From the NCBI GenBank assembly GCA_964522015.1, contig CAZFST010000017.1, positions 1 through 64,000 of the forward strand: DNA of 64,000 nt, read 5' to 3'. Source of the DNA: QQWI01 sp964522015 (GTDB lineage Bacteria; Bacillota; Clostridia; Peptostreptococcales; Acidaminobacteraceae). How positions within the stretch are numbered: the first letter of the stretch is position 1; each line of letters begins with the position of its first letter. The position numbers and the translations under genes are program-made. Positions 1 through 9,448 of the stretch are shown one piece after another. Under the pieces are notes generated by a model. The model ran no database searches and was not told the DNA's origin. It worked only from the letters and a program-made list of their open reading frames with translations.

Positions 1-116
1 TACGTGAGCAAGGAAGGCTAAGAGGTGGGGGTCTTCTTGCCAGGGATGATAAAATCAGGTTTTAGGGCGTAAGCCTCCAGAGCCTGATCACTTTTTTTAG
101 TTATAAAATCAGTCAT
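1..116 (-). pseudogene. Unidentified ORF, frame-disrupted at the window edge
   Basis: On the minus strand an ATG at 116 follows a good ribosome binding site (GAGGAGA, 6 nt upstream). It opens a frame of 32 codons (starts MTDFITKKSDQALEAYAL) that stops at a TAG at 18-20. The stop comes just after a run of five C on the minus strand (27-31). If that run had six C, the frame would continue as KKTPHLLAFLAHV to the window edge, which looks more protein-like than a stop. So this is probably the 5' end of a longer gene broken by a homopolymer indel or sequencing error. A real 32-residue peptide is the alternative. I do not recognise the family. Confidence 0.4.
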
Positions 117-246
117 ATGTTTCTCCTCACAACTTTCTTAATTGATAGTCGTTATTACTATAGAATAAGCATAGCCTTTTCAAGGTTTTATTTCAACCGA
201 AATCGAAAAACAAGCAAAAAAAATGCATGAAACTCAAAAAATAAAC

Positions 247-294
247 AACAGCAGAGAAAGAAAAGTATCTAAAACTTTTTTCTTCTCTGCTGTT
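247..294 (-). terminator. Hairpin terminator after the pirin gene
   Basis: Inverted arms AACAGCAGAGAA (247-258) and TTCTCTGCTGTT (283-294) form a 12-bp stem. Beyond it in the minus direction lies a T-rich tract (A-rich on plus, 230-245). It sits about 70 bp past the pirin stop. Confidence 0.7.
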
Positions 295-366
295 TTCTAA
301 TACAAGATTCAGGTCTGATGTACTCCTAGTCAGGTCATCAGGGGATAAGTGCCCCCTTGCGTGTTC

Positions 367-1449
367 TCAAATTGGTGGATTTGAAATGTTGCCATCACTG
401 TACTTCGCTATACGCCCTTGAGTTTGTTCAAACACTGGATCAGTCTTTGACCATGGCCAACCCCCAAAGTGTGTTTTTTCGTAGTCACTGTAGGCCTGTT
501 GAATTTCTGCTTTGGTATTCATCACAAAAGGTCCATATTGCGCAACAGGCTCTCCAATGGGTTCTGCTGCTAATAAAAACACAAAGGCTTCTTCCCCTTC
601 AGCCTTCAAGATCAGGTCTACAGGTGGTAACACGGCCATGTGGGCCACTTTTAACAGGGTGCTTTGCATTTCCCCGCTGGCTCCCGCTTGTCCCTGTTCT
701 GGTCTTTGCCCTTGTCCTTTACCCGGCACGTCGCTAATCCCCAGCCCATCCCCTTGATAAAAGTAAAGGCACCGATTAGCGGTCTCAGATAAAAGGGGCA
801 AGGTGATTTCTTGGCCTTTTGCAATGCGCATAATCAATATTTCAACATGATTCTCAGCCTTAGCTGCCCAAGAATCTGGGGCCGGGCTAGGGGCTTTAAC
901 CCCTTGATATGCCCCAGCAACCACTGTCACTTGGGAACAGGTGCCGTCTGTGTGGGCCACTTCAACCTTGGGGATGGTTTCATTCCATAGCATCTTGTAA
1001 AAAGGTTGTACAAACTTATCTTTTGCTGGCAGGTTCAGCCATACTTGAAATAAATGGAGGGGATTTGGCTTGTCTTGGTTTACCAGTGGAAACATCTCTG
1101 CATGCTGGAGCCCTGCGCCAGCCGTCATCCACTGAACATCACCACCCCCATAGCGTCCCGAACCACCCCCTGAATCAAAGTGATCAACTAACCCTTCTAG
1201 TACAATGGTGACGGTTTCAAAACCCCGGTGGGGATGGACTGGAAAACCAGGCACCCTATACCCGTGGTACATTTTCCAAGGGTTTAACAAATCAAAATCA
1301 TGACCTAAATGACGGGCTTCCAGGGACTCTTTGGGGCCTTGATCGGCATTGCCTTCTGGGTAAAAATCTTGGTGATGGGCGCAAAACAGAAAAGGATCTA
1401 ATGTTGGCCAATGGAACTCAAGTGGGGTGATTCGTTTAATCAATGACAT
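367..1449 (-). CDS. Pirin family protein
   Basis: This is a bicupin of the pirin family, iron-binding proteins of varied role (some are quercetin dioxygenases, others interact with transcription or pyruvate metabolism). The N-terminal cupin shows the diagnostic HPHRGFETVT block, carrying metal-binding histidines, followed by GGDVQWMTAGAGLQHAEM with further ligands. The start is an ATG with AAGGAGGT spaced correctly. At 360 residues it is longer than the usual 230-300. Part of the excess is a low-complexity linker rich in G, Q and P (GQGQRPEQGQAG) between the two cupin halves. It is transcribed alone, divergent from the ABC operon at 1596, and ends before a hairpin. The family call is firm; substrate or partner cannot be told. 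Confidence 0.9.
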   Translation of the reverse strand: MSLIKRITPLEFHWPTLDPFLFCAHHQDFYPEGNADQGPKESLEARHLGHDFDLLNPWKMYHGYRVPGFPVHPHRGFETVTIVLEGLVDHFDSGGGSGRYGGGDVQWMTAGAGLQHAEMFPLVNQDKPNPLHLFQVWLNLPAKDKFVQPFYKMLWNETIPKVEVAHTDGTCSQVTVVAGAYQGVKAPSPAPDSWAAKAENHVEILIMRIAKGQEITLPLLSETANRCLYFYQGDGLGISDVPGKGQGQRPEQGQAGASGEMQSTLLKVAHMAVLPPVDLILKAEGEEAFVFLLAAEPIGEPVAQYGPFVMNTKAEIQQAYSDYEKTHFGGWPWSKTDPVFEQTQGRIAKYSDGNISNPPI

Positions 1450-1595
1450 TTATTACCTCCTTAATCAGTAAAAATCTGAGCATTAGAGTTTGATTAGAGC
1501 CCCATTAGAACTCCGCTAACCCTATTGTGAGTGCATTTATGTTTGTGTTATGGTGTTTTTGACATCAGTATAAGCTTAAAGAGAGGCGGATTGGC

Positions 1596-4094
1596 ATGGG
1601 TATAATCTTAAAATACACACTAAAAAGTATCAAAGAAAAAAAGATGCGAACGTTTCTAATCATCTTGGCCATTTCATTGTCAGTGGCTCTGACATTTGCT
1701 TCTTTGGCCCTAAAGGACAGTATCACCAACACCTTTACAGAGATGATCAAGAAATATCTGGGCACTGCAAATCTTCTGATAACGGCATCAAAGGATTCTG
1801 CCAGCGATACGATTCGCCTTAAACCACTTGGTGATGATGCCAAACTGTTTGACTACCAGATTGGCTCCATCGAAGCAAGCGCTACATACAAAACCGATCC
1901 TAAAGCTCCCGCTAAAAAATTGTCGATTCGGGGCTACGAAACAGAGGATCTTCAAAAGCTTGGGGTTGTAAAGCTCACCAGCACCTTGGATGAACCCTTT
2001 ATTGGTAAATCCATTTACCTCTCACAAAAAATTGCGGATCAAAATGGTTGGCAATTAGGAGACACCATTGACTTAACCATTAACGGCAACAAACAAAAGG
2101 TCCGTATCACAGGACTTGGGCTTGCTGAAGGGGCACTTTCCATGGAGGGCGCCACGGGATTTTCGGTGATGCCAACCGCTGCTTTACAACAAATCTTTGA
2201 TATGCAAGATAAGTACATGTTTATTTTAGCAAAATCGGCAGATGGTGTGCTAGTCCCCGATGCCATAAAAATTCTAAAAACCCATTACGGCCGATCAAAG
2301 GTTGAAGAACCGGTTCCCTGGGATGACATCAGTCAAATGCTCAACAATATTATTATCCCTTTCTTATTTATGCTACTTCTGGTTCTTGCCACTTCAGTTT
2401 TCATCATCTATACGGCCTTTAAAGTTATTGTAGCAGAAAAACTCCCTGTTCTCGGTACCTTTAGAAGCATCGGCGCCACAAAACGCACCACCGATATCAT
2501 CTTACTCATAGAAAGTGTGATCTACGGCATTATTGGTGCGATTCTTGGCTTATGGCTAGGACAAATTATCCTTAATCTCATGGGCACCATGATGGCCCAG
2601 GGGATGATGGGCGATACCGGTACCCCAGCAAACACAACAGTTGCCATGCCATACTTCATCTTCTCCGGGGCATTTGCAGTGGTGCTTTCTGTCTTGAGTG
2701 CCCTGATTCCAATCCTTCAGGTCAGCAAGATCTCTGTTAGGGATATTGTCCTTGGCTCCATTCAAAAGGCAAAAGAAAATCGCCTTAGCCAGTTGTTAAT
2801 CGCCCTCGTGTTAATGGTAACCTCAATGACCATGCCCTTTGTAATTAAAGGTGCTATCGGGGTTCCCCTCTCAGGACTTTCCACCATTATGCTCTGCGTA
2901 TCTTTGGTACTACTGGCACCGTTTTTCACAAACTTTGCCGTTAGCATCATTGAAAAAGTCATACCATTCGTATTTGGTAATATTGGGGTTCTTGCTGTTA
3001 AAAACATCCGGGGCAACAATAGCATCCTCAACAATATTTCACTTTTAACCCTTGGGATAGCAGGGATATTGCTCATCAACACCATCAGTTATTCAGTGGG
3101 TATTGACGTACTCAAGTTCTATAAAGATGCCAAGTATCAGGTCAGCTTTTCCACCGAAAATATGAGCAGACAAACCATTCAAACCGTTAAAGGGATTAGG
3201 GGTGTTGAAGATGCATATGGAACTTATGGGGTGTACGGTATTGAAGTCCCAGGCAAAAATGTTAAAATTTCAGGCATTACAGGTATTGAAAATATGGACT
3301 ATTTTGATTACTGGAAATTACCCATTGTTTCAGATCCCACCTTACTCAAGGATTCAATTGGTAAAACCCGTAGCATCATCCTTAGCACCATCCTTCAAAA
3401 GAAGCTTGGGGTTCAGCTTGGGGATACAATCCCTCTGAAATTCTCACCAAATGTGACACGGGACTATCAGGTGGTGGGTTTAGTTGACACCTTGATGAAC
3501 AATGGCAGTTTTGCCTTAGCCACTGGCAGTTTTATCAAGCGGGACGGTAGCTTAACCAACTACTCCGATATTATGATCAAATCCGTTACCCCAGATGCCA
3601 CAAAAGCGGCCTTGGAAAAACGTTTCAAACACCAATCGGTCTACGCGCAAACCATGGCTGAAATGGAACTGCAAAACCAACAGTCAAATGCCATGATTTT
3701 CAACCTACTTCAAGGATTCTCAGGGGTTGCCATGGTGATTGGGATCTTTGGTATCTTAAATAATTTTGTGGTGAGTCTCTTGTCTCGTCAGCGTGCCATA
3801 GCTGTCATGAAGTCCGTGGGCATGTCGCGTAAGCAAACAGTTGGGATGCTTACGGTGGAGGCGCTCATTAGTGGTTTAATCGGCGGTACACTTGCTGTCG
3901 CCGGAGCAGTACTCCTTGTGGCACAAATTGGGGTTTTACTCAACCTAATTGACTTGCCAGTGAAACTTTATTACTCTCCGCCAATCTTTATAACCGGTTT
4001 TGTTGCAGGCGGTCTAATTTCAATGGTTTCAAATATATTACCCGCTATCAAAACATCTAAACTCAGCATTGTACAGGCCATCAAATTTGAATAG
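1596..4094 (+). CDS. MacB/FtsX-type ABC transporter permease
   Basis: This is a large membrane subunit of a type VII (MacB/LolC-like) ABC system. There is an N-terminal membrane helix (about residues 18-38), a long extracytoplasmic domain (about 40-245), three helices forming the first FtsX block (about 250-380), then a second half with the same plan. The last FtsX block near the C-terminus carries the family-typical RQRAIAVMKSVGMSRKQ cytoplasmic loop. At 832 residues it is the fused two-FtsX-domain form. It is followed 15 bp later by an ATPase and then by an adaptor protein, so the three genes form one operon for a tripartite-like exporter. The substrate could be an antimicrobial peptide, a lipid or a lipoprotein; nothing in the sequence decides. 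Confidence 0.9.
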   Translation: MGIILKYTLKSIKEKKMRTFLIILAISLSVALTFASLALKDSITNTFTEMIKKYLGTANLLITASKDSASDTIRLKPLGDDAKLFDYQIGSIEASATYKTDPKAPAKKLSIRGYETEDLQKLGVVKLTSTLDEPFIGKSIYLSQKIADQNGWQLGDTIDLTINGNKQKVRITGLGLAEGALSMEGATGFSVMPTAALQQIFDMQDKYMFILAKSADGVLVPDAIKILKTHYGRSKVEEPVPWDDISQMLNNIIIPFLFMLLLVLATSVFIIYTAFKVIVAEKLPVLGTFRSIGATKRTTDIILLIESVIYGIIGAILGLWLGQIILNLMGTMMAQGMMGDTGTPANTTVAMPYFIFSGAFAVVLSVLSALIPILQVSKISVRDIVLGSIQKAKENRLSQLLIALVLMVTSMTMPFVIKGAIGVPLSGLSTIMLCVSLVLLAPFFTNFAVSIIEKVIPFVFGNIGVLAVKNIRGNNSILNNISLLTLGIAGILLINTISYSVGIDVLKFYKDAKYQVSFSTENMSRQTIQTVKGIRGVEDAYGTYGVYGIEVPGKNVKISGITGIENMDYFDYWKLPIVSDPTLLKDSIGKTRSIILSTILQKKLGVQLGDTIPLKFSPNVTRDYQVVGLVDTLMNNGSFALATGSFIKRDGSLTNYSDIMIKSVTPDATKAALEKRFKHQSVYAQTMAEMELQNQQSNAMIFNLLQGFSGVAMVIGIFGILNNFVVSLLSRQRAIAVMKSVGMSRKQTVGMLTVEALISGLIGGTLAVAGAVLLVAQIGVLLNLIDLPVKLYYSPPIFITGFVAGGLISMVSNILPAIKTSKLSIVQAIKFE

Positions 4095-4109
4095 AAAACG
4101 AGGTATAAT

Positions 4110-4817
4110 ATGTCCATTATTACTGTGAATCAATTACACAAGAGTTTTCCCATGGGAAAGACCTCCGTTGAGATTCTTAAAAATATTCACTTAACAGTGT
4201 CTCAGGGTGAATTTGTCAGCATTATGGGACCCTCAGGGTCTGGAAAAAGCACCCTTCTCTATTTAATTGGTGGCCTTGATAAACCCACCAGTGGCGAGGT
4301 CTTGATTCAAAACAAAGCGATTTCTGTGATGAAAGATAAAGACGAAAGTATTATGCGCCGACGTGATATCGGATTTGTCTTTCAGTTTTATAACCTGATT
4401 CCAAACCTTAGCGTCGTTGATAATATCATGCTACCAATTCTTTTAGATGGTAAACGGATTAAAACCTATGAAAAGCGTTTGAAAGAAATTTTAGAAATCG
4501 TTGGTCTCTCCGATAAGAAAAAGCACACTCCCCGGGAACTATCCGGCGGTCAACAGCAACGGGTTGCCATCGCAAGAGCCTTGATTAACGAGCCAGAAAT
4601 CATCCTAGCCGACGAACCCATCGGTAATCTAGATTCAAAAACCGGTACTGAAATTATGCAACTCTTTAAGCGTATCAATCAAGAACAAGGCAAAACCATT
4701 GTACAGGTAACCCATGCCATGGAAGCTGCGGCTTATAGTGACCGGGTGATTATGGTAAGGGACGGCGAAATCGTCGATCACAATTACCCAGTGATACAAG
4801 TAGAACAAACTGCTTAA
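4110..4817 (+). CDS. MacB/LolD-type ABC transporter ATP-binding protein
   Basis: This is the cytoplasmic ATPase of the 1.6-5.8 kb operon. The 235 residues contain Walker A GPSGSGKST (about residues 40-48), the Q-loop in FVFQFYNLIPNLSVVDN, the ABC signature LSGGQQQR, Walker B ILADEPIGNLDS and the H-loop in VTHAMEAA. The Q-loop wording and size place it in the LolD/MacB/FtsE subgroup that pairs with FtsX-domain permeases, which matches the gene directly upstream. The start ATG follows an AACGAGG sequence. Function is inferred from family and neighbours; transported molecule unknown. Confidence 0.93.
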   Translation: MSIITVNQLHKSFPMGKTSVEILKNIHLTVSQGEFVSIMGPSGSGKSTLLYLIGGLDKPTSGEVLIQNKAISVMKDKDESIMRRRDIGFVFQFYNLIPNLSVVDNIMLPILLDGKRIKTYEKRLKEILEIVGLSDKKKHTPRELSGGQQQRVAIARALINEPEIILADEPIGNLDSKTGTEIMQLFKRINQEQGKTIVQVTHAMEAAAYSDRVIMVRDGEIVDHNYPVIQVEQTA

Positions 4818-4852
4818 CATATCAAATTACTCAATTAATCAAGGAGACCAAC

Positions 4853-5839
4853 ATGAAAAAAATCGCTCTTACCCTGACCATTGCAGCACTTAGTTTAAGT
4901 TTAATGGCCTGCAGTGCTCAGGCTGAAGGTACAGAACCAACCACTACCAAAGCCGTCGAAACCCCAGCTGTAGCCAGTATTGAAATCTATGGTAAAGTAG
5001 CACCAGCCACCTCATCCCACCTGACCTTTAAGCAAGGTTTTAAAGTCAATGTCATGCATATGAAACCTGGTAACACCATAAAAAAAGGAGATGTCATTGC
5101 AGATATCGACCTCAGTTCTTTTAAGGACGAAGTTGGGATTTTAAATCTTCAGATCAAGCAACTGGAACAACAGCTTGGCGCTGGCAATACAGCCTATCAA
5201 CAAGCCCAGCAGCGTCTAAATGCTGCTAAAGCCAACCAAATAAAAGATCAAAAAAACTATGACACGCAAAAGGCACTTTTTGATGCCAATGCTATCTCAA
5301 AGTCTATTTTAGATGAGGCTGCCAATACCCTTGCAGTGACAAATCGCGATATTTCTGATGCTGAACTTGCCATTAAAGGGGCACTGCAAACAGGTAAACA
5401 GAGCACAAGTGCCTTATCACTTGAACTCGCTAAAGCCAAACAACAAAGAGATACCATCACTGATTTCTTAAATAGTCCTAACTTTGTTGGCGAGCAAGTG
5501 ATCTCAACACTTGACCAAGCAGTAGTGGCAACTGTTGGCATACAAAATGGCCTATACCTTGCACCCCAGGCATCCCTCATTGAGCTCTATGATGCTAAAG
5601 ATATTGTTGTAAAAGCAAATGTATCAGAAGAATACCTCCGCGATATTAAAGTGGGCCAAGAGGTCACCATCGTGCCTCTTATGGACCAAAGTGCTAAACT
5701 AGCAGGTAAGATTACTTTTATCAGCGCCAAAGCTGAGCAAGTAGGCGGTGAGACCATGATACCCGTTGAGATCTCATTTGACAAACCGACGACACTCCTA
5801 CCAAATCTCAATGTGGATGTGACCATCCCGCTGAAGTAA
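4853..5839 (+). CDS. Lipoprotein HlyD-like efflux adaptor subunit
   Basis: This is a membrane fusion/adaptor protein for the adjacent ABC exporter. A signal peptide ends in a lipobox, LMAC, with the modified Cys at residue 20, so the protein should be lipid-anchored on the outer face of the cytoplasmic membrane. Then come a biotinyl-lipoyl-like half motif (about 60-100, MHMKPGNTIKKGDVIADID), a coiled-coil hairpin rich in Q, A and K (about 105-200), the second lipoyl half and a beta-barrel (about 245-325). AAGGAGA precedes the ATG. It is the last gene of the operon: a hairpin terminator follows within 40 bp. In Gram-positives such adaptors accompany MacB-type systems without an outer-membrane partner. 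Confidence 0.88.
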   Translation: MKKIALTLTIAALSLSLMACSAQAEGTEPTTTKAVETPAVASIEIYGKVAPATSSHLTFKQGFKVNVMHMKPGNTIKKGDVIADIDLSSFKDEVGILNLQIKQLEQQLGAGNTAYQQAQQRLNAAKANQIKDQKNYDTQKALFDANAISKSILDEAANTLAVTNRDISDAELAIKGALQTGKQSTSALSLELAKAKQQRDTITDFLNSPNFVGEQVISTLDQAVVATVGIQNGLYLAPQASLIELYDAKDIVVKANVSEEYLRDIKVGQEVTIVPLMDQSAKLAGKITFISAKAEQVGGETMIPVEISFDKPTTLLPNLNVDVTIPLK

Positions 5840-5874
5840 GTAGGTACATCCGTTACTTACAAGTAATCAAAATA

Positions 5875-5924
5875 AAAAGGAGTTGTTGTAAATCTAAATT
5901 TCTAGATTTGCGACAGCTCCTTTT
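5875..5924. terminator. Bidirectional hairpin terminator between convergent genes
   Basis: Imperfect arms AAAAGGAGTTGTTGTAAATCT and AGATTTGCGACAGCTCCTTTT flank a short loop, ending in T's on both strands. It lies between the adaptor gene (plus) and the diguanylate cyclase (minus), 17 bp from the latter's stop, and should serve both. Confidence 0.75.
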
Positions 5925-5940
5925 GCAATGACCCAAAATA

Positions 5941-7575
5941 TCAATACATAATCTTATTTCTACCCTGAGTTTTAGCTTTATAAAGGGCTTTATCCGATGA
6001 AATAATAAACCCTTCTAGGGAGTCCTCAAGATTAGGTACACATGACGCAATCCCAATACTGACGGTTAAGCGGCCAGATACTTTAGAAGTTGGATGGGAA
6101 ATATTCGCTTCAAATATCAGCGTCTCCAAACGTCTTGCAACGGTCAATGCACCTTCAATATCTGTTCCAGGTAAAACAAACATAAATTCTTCACCCCCAT
6201 ATCGGGCAACCAAATCTGTGGAGTGAAATACAGCTTGCTCCATTCCCCTGGCAATTGATTTAAGAGCATCATCCCCCACTTGATGACCGAAATAATCATT
6301 GTAGGCTTTGAAATAATCAACATCAATCATCATAATAGAAATCACAGTCCCATCACGCAGCGCTCGCTTCCACTCTTTAAGAAGCACAGAATCTAAATAA
6401 CGTCTATTAGCTAACCCTGTCAAGCCATCGATAGTGGCAATACGTTCCAATTCTTCATTGAGGCAACTCAGTTCATGGGTTCTTTGAGTCACCATTTCTT
6501 CCAATTCATCTTGTCGTCGTGACAATTGAGTGGCCATTTGATTAAAACTGGCAATGAGTAAGCCCAGTTCCCCAGAGGGCCCACTGAGGAGCCTTACAGA
6601 CATATCGCCACCTGCAAGACGGCTACTGGCTTCTGTGATTCTTTTAATGGGATGGACGATTCCAATTGCCATGAAACTCCCAATGGCAGCTGAAAGCAAG
6701 GCTAACAAAACAACAATCAGCGTAGCGTTTTGTCTGATAGCAGCAATGCCAGCAGTGGCATGGAAATAACTTTGTTCAACCACAACACCCCACTGGGCAC
6801 TGGTAACAGGTACATAACTAGACAAGATCCGCTTACCCTCGTCGATATATTCTATAGAACCTGATTTACCGGCGGCAACAGCCACAATAGGCAAAATGTC
6901 ATTGGTTTTGATTGGTTGTTCCATCAAGCCTCTTTCGGGGCTGATCACTATTTCTTGCTTGTTATTCACCACATAGGAACGTTCAGAGGTTCCTATCCCT
7001 GTAGCCACAATGGTCTCAATCAACTTTTCCAGTTCAATGTTCACAATCAAAACAGCAATGATGTTACCTTTGTCTGATTTTACTGGCATCGCTACAACGA
7101 CACCTAATTTGTTCGTACTCCTGGCTCTTAGTACATCTGAAATGACAATCTCTCCAGTCGACATAACTTGCTTAAAATAGACGCGGTCAGAATAATTGAT
7201 GGTAGAATCAGCAGGCTTTAGATCCCATCTCGCTATTTGTTGCCCCAAAGTATCTGAGAGAACCGCCAATTGCACTTCGTTCATATTGTTTGCCATGGAT
7301 GCAAGCACCCCTTGCTGACGTTTTTCATCCATGGATTTTATGGCTTCATTTTCAACCATGATTGACATGATATTAATTTTCTCTGTAAACATGCGCTCGA
7401 TATCATTGGCAATCCTTGAAGCCATTTCTAGATTCTCAGTGAATACATGTTGTTTTATCCGTTCTTCAAATGGTGCCCAAGTAACACGCGCTATCAAGAA
7501 GCCTTGTAGTAGGCTAATGATAACAAATATGGCTAGAAACTTTTGAGTTAAACCCACGGATTTGAACATGTCCAT
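5941..7575 (-). CDS. Membrane diguanylate cyclase (dCache-HAMP-GGDEF)
   Basis: This enzyme makes the second messenger c-di-GMP from two GTP. Layout: N-terminal membrane helix (about 11-30), extracellular double-Cache sensor (about 35-275, with the typical YSDRVYFKQV stretch), second membrane helix (about 285-310), HAMP linker (about 310-365), short coiled coil, then the GGDEF domain (about 385-544). The active-site loop reads GGEEF (460-464), a catalytically competent variant. The product-inhibition I-site, normally RxxD five residues upstream, reads HSTD, so the arginine is missing and feedback control may be weak. It is transcribed alone, divergent from the histidine kinase at 7758. The Cache ligand cannot be read from sequence. 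Confidence 0.93.
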   Translation of the reverse strand: MDMFKSVGLTQKFLAIFVIISLLQGFLIARVTWAPFEERIKQHVFTENLEMASRIANDIERMFTEKINIMSIMVENEAIKSMDEKRQQGVLASMANNMNEVQLAVLSDTLGQQIARWDLKPADSTINYSDRVYFKQVMSTGEIVISDVLRARSTNKLGVVVAMPVKSDKGNIIAVLIVNIELEKLIETIVATGIGTSERSYVVNNKQEIVISPERGLMEQPIKTNDILPIVAVAAGKSGSIEYIDEGKRILSSYVPVTSAQWGVVVEQSYFHATAGIAAIRQNATLIVVLLALLSAAIGSFMAIGIVHPIKRITEASSRLAGGDMSVRLLSGPSGELGLLIASFNQMATQLSRRQDELEEMVTQRTHELSCLNEELERIATIDGLTGLANRRYLDSVLLKEWKRALRDGTVISIMMIDVDYFKAYNDYFGHQVGDDALKSIARGMEQAVFHSTDLVARYGGEEFMFVLPGTDIEGALTVARRLETLIFEANISHPTSKVSGRLTVSIGIASCVPNLEDSLEGFIISSDKALYKAKTQGRNKIMY

Positions 7576-7757
7576 TTATCCCTATTATGCTTGCTGTTAA
7601 ATGCCTGTACGGGCGCCTAGTATCTTCATACCCCTATTGGCACCCAGATAACAACAGAATGGATGACCCCTGAAAAATGTATGCTTAAAAGTAATGATCA
7701 ATGGGTAAAAGATTATCAATAATACAACACGCCAATTTTATGCCGTGAGAGGTTCCT

Positions 7758-9386
7758 ATGAATAGCAATCAATTTACCCCAGATGATTTTAAACTTTTTT
7801 TTAACCATAGTAATCAATTTATGGGTATCGTCGCTGTAGATGGCGTGATTATTTTTGCAAACCAAACGGCATTAAGCTTTATAGGTAAGACGTCTGAGGC
7901 TATTGAGGGTCGACTTTTTTGGGATACTGAATGGTGGAATCACGACCCTATTTTACAATCAAAACTTAAGCGCACAATCAATGAAGTCATAGAGACTGGA
8001 CAGCAAGGTAATTTATACGTTGAGCATATTCATGTGTCTGGAATGATCCATTATTTTCACTTCACTCTCAGTCCCATTTTTGATGCAAGTAATACCTTAA
8101 CTTATCTTCTCGCCGAAGGTAAAGACATCACAGATTTACGCAAAGCAGAGAAAGAAAGTCAAAGTGCCATTCAGACCTATAAGGATTTGTTTGAAAATTC
8201 TGCAGATGCTTTTTTAATTATTGAAGGTAACCAATTTATAGATGTGAACCAAACAACCCTTAACATGTTGGGTTATAGTAAAGAAGAAGAACTCTTTCAA
8301 GTTCACCCCTCCATGATATCCCCTGAATACCAACCTGACGGTCGAACTTCGCAAGAAAAATCTGAGGCCATGATTGCTTTAGCATTAGAAAAAGGCTCCC
8401 ATCGTTTCGAATGGGTCCACCTAAAAAAAGACGGTTCAGAAATCAACGTGGAAATTGTTCTAACTCCCATCCGTTCTGGCAATCAAACCTTAATATTTGT
8501 GACCTGGCGAAGTATTGAAGATAGACTTTTTGCCCAACGAGAAGTACTTCATCTCAATGCTCATCTAGAATCACTGGTAGAAACAAGAACCCGAGCTTTA
8601 AAAGAGGCCATGACAAATTTAGAAATCGTGCAAAAGGAATTGGTTGAAACCCAGAAAAATACAGCTCTTAGTCAATTACTCCTAGGCATCTCACACGAAA
8701 TGAACACGCCTATTGGTAATGCCTTTACAGCTGTAAGTTATCTGAATCAGTTGGTTGAAATGACAACCGGGACAAATGAGCAAATTGATATGGACGATCT
8801 AAGTGATGCATTGGCTCTGATTACCCGTAATCTTACCCTAGCCATACAACTGATCGACTTCTTTAAGCAAAACACAACCGAAATGACCACAGAACCCCAA
8901 TCCCGCGTTAATTTATTGGCCATCGTTAATGCTGCCATCGATAATCCATGGTATAAGCCGCTGACAAATTCAACGGTGCTAATGAATGAGTTTTATCGAC
9001 AGCCTGAAATTCAATACATTCTTCATATTGATTCAGAAGTCACTTTGGTAACTTCTCCCAAAATACTACAATCGATTTTTGGCGAAATTATCAGAAATGC
9101 CTTTATGCATGGCTTTCATAATACCCGAAAAGGCACCATTACCATCATTCACGAAGAACATGCCGATACCCATCGCATTACCATCACTGACGATGGTGTT
9201 GGCATGGATCAAGAAACCTTACAACATATTTTTGAACCTTTTTTTACACTCAGGCGCAATCGAAACAATACGGGTTTAGGTTTAAGTCTTGTCTACAACC
9301 AAGTCCGTCATATGATTGGAGGTAAAATCACGGCTGAATCACTACCAAATAAAGGTACCTGTTTTACCATTGTGCTTTCCAAATAA
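7758..9386 (+). CDS. Soluble PAS-PAS sensor histidine kinase
   Basis: There are no membrane segments, so this is a cytoplasmic sensor. Two PAS domains (about 10-130 and 135-255) precede a coiled coil and a DHp segment with the phospho-accepting His at residue 313 (GISHEMNTP). The ATPase domain follows with an N-box (IRNAFMHGF), G1 (DDGVGMD), F-box (IFEPFF) and G2 (NTGLGLSLV). The H-box plus Met-Asn after His-Glu resembles two-component kinases acting on c-di-GMP or chemotaxis-like circuits, but no response regulator lies next to it, so it is an orphan. A sound ribosome binding site (GAGAGG) precedes the ATG. Its divergent neighbour makes c-di-GMP, so a functional link is possible but unproven. 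Confidence 0.92.
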   Translation: MNSNQFTPDDFKLFFNHSNQFMGIVAVDGVIIFANQTALSFIGKTSEAIEGRLFWDTEWWNHDPILQSKLKRTINEVIETGQQGNLYVEHIHVSGMIHYFHFTLSPIFDASNTLTYLLAEGKDITDLRKAEKESQSAIQTYKDLFENSADAFLIIEGNQFIDVNQTTLNMLGYSKEEELFQVHPSMISPEYQPDGRTSQEKSEAMIALALEKGSHRFEWVHLKKDGSEINVEIVLTPIRSGNQTLIFVTWRSIEDRLFAQREVLHLNAHLESLVETRTRALKEAMTNLEIVQKELVETQKNTALSQLLLGISHEMNTPIGNAFTAVSYLNQLVEMTTGTNEQIDMDDLSDALALITRNLTLAIQLIDFFKQNTTEMTTEPQSRVNLLAIVNAAIDNPWYKPLTNSTVLMNEFYRQPEIQYILHIDSEVTLVTSPKILQSIFGEIIRNAFMHGFHNTRKGTITIIHEEHADTHRITITDDGVGMDQETLQHIFEPFFTLRRNRNNTGLGLSLVYNQVRHMIGGKITAESLPNKGTCFTIVLSK

Positions 9387-9413
9387 AGCTTTACCATTGT
9401 ATTCTCAAAATAG

Positions 9414-9442
9414 TTGACACCCACAAAAAAAATGACTATACT
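9414..9442 (+). promoter_or_regulatory. Sigma-A promoter of the T-box leader
   Basis: A perfect -35 TTGACA (9414-9419) is separated by exactly 17 nt from TATACT (9437-9442). Transcription would begin near 9449, just before the T-box stem I. Confidence 0.85.
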
Positions 9443-9448
9443 AAACGA

